Below are positions 31,033 to 37,462 of a DNA stretch of 37,462 bases, one piece after another. The stretch's first letter is position 1. Each line of letters opens with the position of its first letter. The stretch lies in contig CAIVDG010000382.1 of assembly GCA_903904615.1 (NCBI GenBank), forward strand, positions 1 to 37,462, in the 5' to 3' direction. The translations under genes and the position numbers were made by a program. The notes beneath the pieces are model-generated. The model ran no database searches and was not told the DNA's origin. It was given only the letters and a program-made list of their open reading frames with translations. The DNA comes from an uncultured Acidimicrobiaceae bacterium. GTDB lineage: Bacteria; Actinomycetota; Acidimicrobiia; Acidimicrobiales; Ilumatobacteraceae.

Positions 31033-33522
31033 CTAGCGCGGGGTTCGCAAGGTGATTTTCTTGGCGCCGGGCATGGTAAGCGTCACTGTCATGCGGCCGC
31101 GGCGAACATTTTTTGCAACACACGTGTTACGACCAATCTTTCTGCAGATTCTGCCGGCGATCTTGCCAACGGTCACGCGTGAGAGATCTCCATTGGTGAC
31201 CTTCCACGTGACCCGCACCTGAGTGCCACCAGCAACGCGAGTGGTTTTGGCCGAGATAACTGGAGTGGGTTGGGAGCCGTTGTCTCCGCCTGAGTTACCG
31301 CCGCCGCCGGAATTGTTGCCACCACCGGGATTGGTGGTGGTGGTGGTTTCGCCTGGAATTGTGATTGGTTTGTCGGAAAGCGAACGAAATTTGACCAAGG
31401 TGCCATTTGAGTATCCGGTTGTGTTCACGGCGTGTACCCAGCAGTAGTCATCTGAGACAGCGCTCGCAATTGCCGATGTGATCTGACCACCCACGAATGG
31501 AGTTTGTCGCCACGATTTGTCGTAAGAACAGAAGAATCCAATGAAATCAACATTGGATGTATCGATCGGTTGAACGGTGACAGTTGCCGTCGGTACTCCG
31601 TCGACAAGAACAGCGGTGACAGTCGGAGGCACTGGTTTCTGTGAAAGCGTCGTGAAGATGGCGCTTATGGTCCGCGCACCAGCACTGTTTTCCAGTTTGC
31701 TGGTTGCGGTGTATCTGGCACGTGGCAACAACCCACTAATCGTGCAGAGATTGGTGTCCACTGCACAAGCCTGACCATTCGACAATGTGATTGCTCTGGT
31801 TGGGTAGATTGGTGCCCCACCTGTGTCGGTGATTGCGAGCGTAAAGGTTGCAGATGTCGAGGTGCTTGTAGACGTCAGCGTTCCGGTTGGTGGGGTCACG
31901 GGGATTGCCTGTGAACGCGTAGCCGTGCTGACAGAGAAACCTGCGTAGTTCTTGCCGACGGTCAAGATGTCAAGCTCTCGAGCGCGGGGCGCACCACTGA
32001 TGATGCAGAACTTTGCGCGCGCAGAGGCAGTACAACTGTTTGCAGCGCCATTGATGGTGGCAGTAACGGCGACTGATTCGCCGAATCCTGAAGCGGTTGT
32101 CGCAAGTGCATTGGTCCATGACACTTTGATGCGTCCGTCTGGAGTTGAATCGATTGTCAGTGCTTCAGTAGTGACGGAACTTGGCGCGGTGGGAAGTGTT
32201 CGGGCAGGTTTGATAGTGAGGGTTGCAGAGGTAGCGGTAACAGCAGTGACAGTGACTGTGAACAGACCAGATGGGTCGCTCCACGGAGTATTCAGAAGAA
32301 ATCCAAACGAATTCCAACCGGGTGATCCCCACGGAATATCACCCGGAGTGAGGTCACAGAGCCAGGTTGATGTACCAAGGTCAGAGTTCTTCCCCGCTGC
32401 ACTCAACTCGAACTCTTTTGTTGGCGACACTGTTAAGTGGACACCTGACTTTGGAGATGAGTTCTCGCTGAATGCACGGAACTGGAGCCAATAGTCACCC
32501 GGTGAAGTGGAGTCGAGTGAACCGCGTCCATTGATACGAATTCCGCGTAGACCGCCACTGCTGGTGTCGTCGAGAGGGACGAGCGTGTACGACGTAGCGG
32601 TTCCCGTCCAGGTGGTCTGTTGCGACTGTGGCAACCAACCGATGCGAGTCAAGAATTCAGCCCCATAGGAGTATCGGTCAACGCTCCACGCGCTGCCCAT
32701 CGGGTCCGTCTGGTCCCCGTACTCACTCTCATTGCACATGTTGACCAGCGACAGGGTCTCTTTTTGGAAGCAAGTGTTTGCGTGGGGCAGTCCCATGTTG
32801 TGACCGAGCTCGTGGACCATGACCTTGATGTTGATGGCGTTGATCCAGGTCACGAATCCCGGCATGTACCCGAGACCAGCCCACCAGCACCCGGAATTCT
32901 CGGGAAGGATGACCGTGATGTTCGTAGCCCACGTCGTCAGTGCAGCGACCCCAACTGCAGACTTGGCCGCTGTCTCCATCGCCTTGAAGTCACAGTTGGA
33001 CGGCACGGGAATAGTGGTGATTGGAAGTGACCTGATCGAGAGATTTTCGATTCCAGCCGAGGCCGAAGACCACCATGAATCGAGCTGCACGAGAGTGGTC
33101 TGCATCGCGGATTGACGCTCGGCTGGGAAGGGTGCGCCTTCCCATGTGACCGGGACAACCGCAAGGTTTCGCGCCGCGATCGGCGCATAGGTGACAGTGT
33201 TGACTGCAGCAGCTGCTTTGATAGTGGCATCACCGCTTTCGACTGCCTTAACCCCACCGTTCAAGGTGACGCGTGCGCCGAGCGTTGCGGGTGCCGGCTC
33301 GTCAGCGGGCAGTTCGATTTTTGTGACACCAGTATCGAGGACGTATCCCAGTGTGGATGACCCACTCTCATTCGATTCGGTTGTCATGAGCGCACGCACA
33401 ATTCCGGTTGTGGTGGGCTGTTCGAACTTGGTCGGTGCCGATGGTGCGGTGACGACGCTCGACACCACGGGAACGGTGGCCACTGTGACTGCAGTGAGGG
33501 CGTATCGGAGTGCGTTAATCAT
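31033..33522 (-). CDS. Secreted zinc metalloprotease, gametolysin (M11)-like, with Ig/Fn3-like repeats
   Basis: An 829-residue exported protein. From ATG 33522 a signal peptide (MINALRYALTAVTVATVPVV) is followed by a propeptide-like part, then a metzincin-type zinc site HELGHNMGLPH (His237, His241, His247) and the Met-turn candidate TDPMGSAW, the pattern of gametolysin-type M11 peptidases. Behind the catalytic domain (to about 460) come two or three Fn3/Ig-like modules, a Thr/Gly/Asn-rich linker (NPGGGNNSGGGGNSGGDNG) and a very basic C terminus with cysteines. It should digest extracellular proteins or glycoproteins; the substrate is unknown. GTG 33558 is an alternative start. No SD is seen. 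Acts outside the cell, perhaps for nutrient scavenging (inference). Confidence 0.85.
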   Translation of the reverse strand: MINALRYALTAVTVATVPVVSSVVTAPSAPTKFEQPTTTGIVRALMTTESNESGSSTLGYVLDTGVTKIELPADEPAPATLGARVTLNGGVKAVESGDATIKAAAAVNTVTYAPIAARNLAVVPVTWEGAPFPAERQSAMQTTLVQLDSWWSSASAGIENLSIRSLPITTIPVPSNCDFKAMETAAKSAVGVAALTTWATNITVILPENSGCWWAGLGYMPGFVTWINAINIKVMVHELGHNMGLPHANTCFQKETLSLVNMCNESEYGDQTDPMGSAWSVDRYSYGAEFLTRIGWLPQSQQTTWTGTATSYTLVPLDDTSSGGLRGIRINGRGSLDSTSPGDYWLQFRAFSENSSPKSGVHLTVSPTKEFELSAAGKNSDLGTSTWLCDLTPGDIPWGSPGWNSFGFLLNTPWSDPSGLFTVTVTAVTATSATLTIKPARTLPTAPSSVTTEALTIDSTPDGRIKVSWTNALATTASGFGESVAVTATINGAANSCTASARAKFCIISGAPRARELDILTVGKNYAGFSVSTATRSQAIPVTPPTGTLTSTSTSTSATFTLAITDTGGAPIYPTRAITLSNGQACAVDTNLCTISGLLPRARYTATSKLENSAGARTISAIFTTLSQKPVPPTVTAVLVDGVPTATVTVQPIDTSNVDFIGFFCSYDKSWRQTPFVGGQITSAIASAVSDDYCWVHAVNTTGYSNGTLVKFRSLSDKPITIPGETTTTTNPGGGNNSGGGGNSGGDNGSQPTPVISAKTTRVAGGTQVRVTWKVTNGDLSRVTVGKIAGRICRKIGRNTCVAKNVRRGRMTVTLTMPGAKKITLRTPR

Positions 33523-33591
33523 GGTGATGATGTCTGATGGATAGTTGCGACACCGCACACACTACTGAGCCTGCGACAGCTCGGTTTCTGG

Positions 33592-34974
33592 TTACAGGGG
33601 GCTGTTTCGTGTGGTCAGCCACTGTGCTTCTTGTTCACCCATTGGTGTTGATGGCGCAGCGTTAGTCATTGGCCATAATTCTTCGCTAATTCTGCGGAAG
33701 TTGCCGCTGGAACCAAGTTGACCGAGTAACGCATACAACCCCAAGTTGATGCGTTGAATAAACACGAATGACTTTGGCACTGTTGCGTATTGGGCAATGG
33801 CAGAGGTGCGGTCGAATGTGTGACGCACAATTGAAGTTGCGTAACCCGTGGTCCATGTCATCATCTTGGACTCGCGTACTGGCTCGTAGAAATGTGCAAA
33901 GTAATCGCCAGCTTCTTCGGTGGTGAATGGTGCATCTTTTTGCAGCATTCCCGCTTCTTCAATAATGCGACGGTAAGACTCCATGTCGTGGTCAAGCACA
34001 GCAGCTTTCACCATGCCTTGGAACATTTCCATTTCTTCAACGGTGAAATGCTTAATGAGGCCGAAGTCGAGGAAGGTAACTTTGCCACCTTTGTGGAAGA
34101 TGTAGTTGCCTGGGTGCGGGTCGCCATTAAAGGCGCGGAAGCGGTACAAGCTGCGAAACACGAAACGGAAGATGGCTTCACCCGCTTTGTCGCGCTCTTC
34201 TTGCGGCCATGTGAGAAGTTCGGCAAATGAATGTCCGCTGACAAGTTCCGTGATGAGAATGCGTGACGTTGAGTAGTTGTGCAGTACGTCGGGCACATGA
34301 ATAAATGGATGGTCGCGATAGAAGTCTGCGAACTGCTGTTGGTTCTGTGCTTCTTTTGTGTAGTCAAGTTCTTCGCGCAGGCGTTCTTTAATCTCGGCAA
34401 CCATGTCTTCGGGGTTCAAGCTCTTGAAGCCAAATGCCAACAGTGTTCCCAGTAGATCTGCAGTACGAAGGTCTGCGTCAATTGCTTCTGCAACGCCAGG
34501 GTATTGCACCTTCACTGCAACTGCTCGCTCACCGTCGGGCGTACGAAGAATCGCGCGGTGCACTTGACCTATGGATGCAGCGGCAATGGGTTCGTCGTCA
34601 AATTCAACGAACACTTCCGAAACTGGTCGGCCCAATTCGCGTTCGATCTCTGCATGCACAAGTTCCACGCTCATTGGTGGAGCATTGGATTGCAATTGGC
34701 CCAAGGCCAGGCGCAACGGTTCAGGTAAGCCATCGTCTAAGTAACTGGCCATTTGGCCCAACTTCATGAGAGCGCCCTTCATGTTGCCCAATTCATCGGC
34801 AACTTGTTGTGCGGTTTTCATCTCGCGTGCACGAGACAACTCTTCTTTCCGCGCCGAACTTGCAAACACTTTGCGTGCCGATGTTCCGGCGTGCGCAAGA
34901 CCAATGCGTGCACCTAAACGCGCAAGACGACTGTTTCGCTTCCAACGTGAACGATTGGCGATGGCCTTCTTCAT
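33592..34974 (-). CDS. ABC1/UbiB-family atypical protein kinase-like protein
   Basis: 460 residues from ATG 34974, which overlaps the hydrolase stop (ATGA). Family hallmarks are all present: MKLGQMASYLDD (KxGQ motif), AAASIGQVHRA (the Ala-rich loop), VKVQYPGV (nucleotide-binding Lys), the DYTKEAQNQQ segment, FNGDPHPGNYIF and VTFLDFGLIK. UbiB/Coq8-like proteins bind ATP and help isoprenoid quinone or lipid metabolism at the membrane; in actinobacteria, which use menaquinone, the target is unknown. The N-terminal tail is strongly basic. No C-terminal transmembrane pair like that of UbiB is evident. Confidence 0.92.
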   Translation of the reverse strand: MKKAIANRSRWKRNSRLARLGARIGLAHAGTSARKVFASSARKEELSRAREMKTAQQVADELGNMKGALMKLGQMASYLDDGLPEPLRLALGQLQSNAPPMSVELVHAEIERELGRPVSEVFVEFDDEPIAAASIGQVHRAILRTPDGERAVAVKVQYPGVAEAIDADLRTADLLGTLLAFGFKSLNPEDMVAEIKERLREELDYTKEAQNQQQFADFYRDHPFIHVPDVLHNYSTSRILITELVSGHSFAELLTWPQEERDKAGEAIFRFVFRSLYRFRAFNGDPHPGNYIFHKGGKVTFLDFGLIKHFTVEEMEMFQGMVKAAVLDHDMESYRRIIEEAGMLQKDAPFTTEEAGDYFAHFYEPVRESKMMTWTTGYATSIVRHTFDRTSAIAQYATVPKSFVFIQRINLGLYALLGQLGSSGNFRRISEELWPMTNAAPSTPMGEQEAQWLTTRNSPL

Positions 34975-35846
34975 GATGACGTCTGATCTGTGTTGTGTTG
35001 TTGCGCCCGCTGATGAACGTTGAGGCATGCGGCAACCAAAAGTGGCACGAATCGATCTGCGTGCGCGTACACGGCATCGTGGTCGGCATCGAGTGTTTGT
35101 ACGAACGCCTGAGGAATGAGATTGGCAACAACGCGCTGTCGGTCCGGACTTACGACGCGATCGTTTGTGGTAACGATGACCGACGTTGGCACGTCAATTG
35201 ATGGCAACCATTGGCGTGAGTCGTAGCGACCAAGAGCTGCTCCGGCTTCAAGAATTTGCCGCCATTCATGACTGGCTACTTGTTGAGCTGCCCATGGTTC
35301 CCATGTCATTGTCTTGCGTGACAAATACAAACGATCGCTCACTGACTCTCGAACAGATGCGGGGGCGACACGCGCAAGAGCACCCACTCCGGCAAGCGCG
35401 GTAAATGCCAACCGCTCTTGGCGAGTGGTGACGAAGTGTCCGGCAGTTGCGGCAAGGACCAACCCGCGCACTCGATGTTCGTGTCGCTTCCACATGAGTT
35501 GAGCGATAGTGCCTCCCATGGAATACCCAACAGGAATAAATGTTGAGATACCGAGTTGATCGGCAAGAACTGCTGCGTCGTCTGCGCAGTCGGACAATTT
35601 AAAGCTCTGCGATGAACGAATTCCGCGGCCATGCCCACGGTGGTCAATAGCAATGACGCGAAAGTGCTTGCCTAATTCTTCGTAACACATGAACCAATTC
35701 AGGTCTGCTGTTGCGGTCCATCCGTGCAGCAGTATGAGAGTTGGTGCACCTTCAGGGCCAGGCACTTCGCGAAAGAACGTGGTACCACGACTGGGAAGTT
35801 CAATCTGACGCCCTGGCGGAAGAGCGGGAACTTGGTGCTCGCTCAG
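34971..35846 (-). CDS. Alpha/beta-hydrolase, probable CTG start overlapping greA
   Basis: The open frame has its first GTG at 35765, but the sequence upstream in the same frame encodes LSEHQVPALPPGRQIELPS and RGTTFFREVPGPEGAP, the usual first strands of the fold before LILLHGWTAT. No ATG/GTG/TTG exists there; CTG 35846 overlaps the greA stop as CTGA and gives a protein starting (M)SEHQ, 291 residues. The nucleophile elbow GYSMGG has Ser109, the oxyanion part is HGW, and the His is in DADHDAV near the C terminus; the acid is probably in TTNDRVV. The specific substrate is unknown; esterase or lactonase activity is possible. Coupled at both ends, to greA and to the ABC1 kinase gene, as one unit. 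Confidence 0.85.
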   Translation of the reverse strand: MSEHQVPALPPGRQIELPSRGTTFFREVPGPEGAPTLILLHGWTATADLNWFMCYEELGKHFRVIAIDHRGHGRGIRSSQSFKLSDCADDAAVLADQLGISTFIPVGYSMGGTIAQLMWKRHEHRVRGLVLAATAGHFVTTRQERLAFTALAGVGALARVAPASVRESVSDRLYLSRKTMTWEPWAAQQVASHEWRQILEAGAALGRYDSRQWLPSIDVPTSVIVTTNDRVVSPDRQRVVANLIPQAFVQTLDADHDAVYAHADRFVPLLVAACLNVHQRAQQHNTDQTSS

Positions 35847-36322
35847 TTGTCCACCTTCACGACAGTGACGGAGACCTTTGCGCCATTTTCCAAAGTGATG
35901 GCCACTTTGCTTCCTTCGTTTTGTCCGAGCACGGCAGAACCGATGGGGGAGACGGGACTCATGATTTCTGTTCCGTCACCTGTTCGGCGCTCTTCAATAT
36001 GGCCAATGAGATAGGTCTCGGCATCGTCGGGGCTATCGCCATCGAACAAGATGGTGACGCGAGACAACACGCCAACAACACCCGATGCAGGTGCAGATGC
36101 AATCTCTGCATTCTCCAGAATGTTGATGACCAAGTTCTTGCGGTCGTTGAACATTCCGTACTCGTCTTTTGCGGCGTGGTAGTCGCCGTTCTCGGAGAGG
36201 TCTCCCATTTCGCGAGCGCGACCAATTTTGTCGGCAATCTCGGGAAGAACCGTGTGTTCCAGGTGAGCGACCTCGGCTTCGAGCCGTTTGTAGGTCTCCT
36301 CGGAGAGAAGGTGCTTTGCCAT
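35843..36322 (-). CDS. greA: Transcription elongation factor GreA
   Basis: A 159-residue factor that enters the secondary channel of RNA polymerase and stimulates cleavage of backtracked RNA. The N-terminal coiled coil has the acidic tip MGDLSENGDYHAAKDE, followed by the C-terminal FKBP-like domain (SPVSPIGSAVLGQNEGSKV). ATG 36322 (MAKHLLSEETYKRLEAEV) matches family N termini; the longer open frame upstream is antisense to leuB and was not used. There is no SD; TAGCCT is 7 nt upstream on the minus strand, so the transcript is probably leaderless. Heads the greA-hydrolase-ABC1 unit. Confidence 0.95.
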   Translation of the reverse strand: MAKHLLSEETYKRLEAEVAHLEHTVLPEIADKIGRAREMGDLSENGDYHAAKDEYGMFNDRKNLVINILENAEIASAPASGVVGVLSRVTILFDGDSPDDAETYLIGHIEERRTGDGTEIMSPVSPIGSAVLGQNEGSKVAITLENGAKVSVTVVKVDN

Positions 36323-36361
36323 GCAGGGAAGGCTATCTGCGCCTTCTAGATTGGTCTCCCT
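36323..36361. promoter_or_regulatory. Divergent greA/leuB promoter region, both probably leaderless
   Basis: Only 39 nt separate the two start codons. TAGCCT (minus, 36330-36335) is 7 nt from the greA ATG and TAGATT (plus, 36347-36352) is 9 nt from the leuB ATG. Neither gene has an SD in this stretch, which fits two leaderless transcripts. The -35 regions must lie within the opposite coding sequences. Confidence 0.5.
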
Positions 36362-37357
36362 ATGGCACATCGCATTGCACTCATTGGCGGAGACGGAATT
36401 GGCCCAGAAGTAACGGCTGAAGCAGTGAAGGTGGTGCGTGCCGCCGGCGTCAAGTTCGACGCCACAGAGTTCGATCTTGGCGGTAGCCGCTACCTGCGCG
36501 ATGGCGAAATTCTGTCCGATGCAACTCTCAACGAGTTGCGCGCATTTGACGCAATCTTGTTGGGCGCTGTCGGAACCCCAGACGTACCCCCCGGAGTTAT
36601 CGAACGCGGACTGTTGCTGAAGATGCGATTTGATCTCGACCTCTATGTGAACCAGCGTCCGTTTGCCGGTACTGCACCAGGTCATGTCACGCCACACGAT
36701 TTTGTTGTGATTCGCGAGAACACCGAAGGTCCATATGTTGGCGAAGGCGGCGTTCTTCGTCGCGGAACCCCACATGAAATTGCAACGCAGGGAAGTGTGA
36801 ACTCTCGTCATGGTGTTGAGCGTTGTATTCGCTACGCGTTTGAATTAGCGGCGAAGCGCACGCGAAAGCACGTCACTTTGGTCCACAAGACAAACGTGCT
36901 CACATTCGCCGGCGACTTATGGCAGCGCGCATTCAATGAGGTTGCTGCGGAATTCCCACAAGTAGACACCGCGTACAACCATGTTGACGCGGCGTGCATC
37001 TATTTCGTTGAAGATCCGCATCGCTACGACGTCATCGTGACCGACAACTTGTTCGGCGACATTCTCACCGACCTCGGCGGTGCGGTCAGTGGTGGAATTG
37101 GGCTTGCGTCATCGGCCAACTTGAACCCCGCTCGCACTGGTCCGTCCATGTTTGAACCGTCTCACGGCTCTGCCCCAGACATCGTCGGCACTGGCAAAGC
37201 GAACCCAACAGCAGCAATTCTCTCGGCTGCGCTCATGCTGGAATTCTTGGGCGAAAACGACGCTGCCGCCCGTATTCGCACTGCTTGCGACGCATTGCCC
37301 ACCGGCTCCACCGTTGAAATCGGAAACGCAATCGCTGCTGCCGTTGCCGCCAACTAA
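36362..37357 (+). CDS. leuB: 3-isopropylmalate dehydrogenase
   Basis: A 331-residue NAD-dependent beta-decarboxylating dehydrogenase making 2-oxoisocaproate, the third enzyme of leucine synthesis. It starts RIALIGGDGIGPEVTAEAVKV, and has LLKMRFDLDLYVNQRP, the substrate-binding IRENTEGPYVGEGG, HKTNVL, and the DNLFGDILTDLGGAVSGGIG and EPSHGSAPDIVGTGKANPTA signatures. The short actinobacterial form is about 330-340 residues, as here. Upstream of ilvE by 31 nt, with which it forms a branched-chain amino-acid unit. Confidence 0.97.
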   Translation: MAHRIALIGGDGIGPEVTAEAVKVVRAAGVKFDATEFDLGGSRYLRDGEILSDATLNELRAFDAILLGAVGTPDVPPGVIERGLLLKMRFDLDLYVNQRPFAGTAPGHVTPHDFVVIRENTEGPYVGEGGVLRRGTPHEIATQGSVNSRHGVERCIRYAFELAAKRTRKHVTLVHKTNVLTFAGDLWQRAFNEVAAEFPQVDTAYNHVDAACIYFVEDPHRYDVIVTDNLFGDILTDLGGAVSGGIGLASSANLNPARTGPSMFEPSHGSAPDIVGTGKANPTAAILSAALMLEFLGENDAAARIRTACDALPTGSTVEIGNAIAAAVAAN

Positions 37358-37388
37358 TCTCTACACACGTATTCACTGAGGAGCTCAC

Positions 37389-37462
37389 ATGCCCACCCTG
37401 GTCCCAACACCGAAAATCTGGATGAACGGCACTCTTGTCGACTGGGAGAAGGCACAAGTACA
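37389..37462 (+). CDS. ilvE: Branched-chain amino-acid aminotransferase, 5' end only
   Basis: The window ends 24 codons into this gene. The start MPTLVPTPKIWMNGTLVDWE is typical of class IV aminotransferases of the IlvE type (IWMNGxxVxWxxA). SD GAGGAG lies 5 nt before the ATG. It catalyses the last transamination of Leu, Ile and Val synthesis with PLP, which fits its position after leuB. Confidence 0.85.
   Translation, partial: MPTLVPTPKIWMNGTLVDWEKAQV

Noticed and set aside
36323..36811. Long N-terminal extension of GreA
   Set aside because: It is antisense to leuB, and GreA family proteins start at MAKHLLSEE or similar.
1..37462. tRNA, rRNA, CRISPR array, insertion sequence, prophage or integrase
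   Set aside because: All intergenic stretches are short; none shows tRNA arms, regularly spaced repeats or transposase/integrase coding sequence. The accessory block also has no visible flanking direct repeats.

Overview
The window looks like chromosomal DNA of a free-living actinobacterium of moderate GC content, most likely class Acidimicrobiia (inferred). The signs are a PASTA-type Ser/Thr kinase-like protein, an IclR regulator divergent from leuCD as in the NdgR/LtbR systems of actinobacteria, an actinobacterial-type LeuA, many GTG/TTG starts, and several operon-leading genes with no Shine-Dalgarno (SD) sequence but a -10-like hexamer 7-10 nt before the start codon (probable leaderless transcripts). 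No tRNA, rRNA, CRISPR array, transposase or integrase was seen.

Layout. 1-9763: end of a membrane-anchored protein, a divergent PASTA pseudokinase-like protein, an SDR, an MFS exporter, an SCP2-like protein, serA, a ferredoxin-pyrF pair and leuA. 9764-9994: a leucine attenuator (11-codon leader peptide with a Leu run, pause hairpin, intrinsic terminator) plus the terminator of the gene upstream. 9995-11632: a homospermidine synthase whose NAD-binding N terminus is encoded upstream of any ATG/GTG/TTG, directly behind a 49-codon small gene in the same frame. 11935-21049: a more A/T-rich accessory block with an FMN monooxygenase, a four-domain rhodanese, a TetR regulator, a YtcJ-like amidohydrolase, an acyl-CoA ligase, two paralogous hotdog proteins and an amidase. 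21122-24164: a DEAD-box helicase and a secreted protein. 24167-27405: leuD, leuC, a divergent IclR regulator with a palindromic operator, and an unknown gene. 27493-31017: a tightly overlapping nadABC operon. 31033-36322: a secreted M11-like metalloprotease, then a GreA / alpha-beta hydrolase / ABC1-kinase unit. 36362-37462: leuB and the start of ilvE.

How it works together. Leucine synthesis is split over three loci (leuA; leuCD; leuB-ilvE), with two visible control layers: ribosome-mediated attenuation at leuA and an IclR operator at leuC. NadA-NadB-NadC make nicotinate mononucleotide from aspartate. The 9-kb accessory block is the best candidate for an undescribed system: its gene set suggests oxidative ring or C-N/C-S opening, amide hydrolysis, CoA activation, hydration of an enoyl-CoA and handling of released sulfur, under a TetR repressor. 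The substrate cannot be read from the sequence.

Two genes (homospermidine synthase and the alpha/beta hydrolase) appear to begin at CTG codons touching the stop codon of the preceding gene, and the amidase has a probable one-base frameshift in a G tract near its start.
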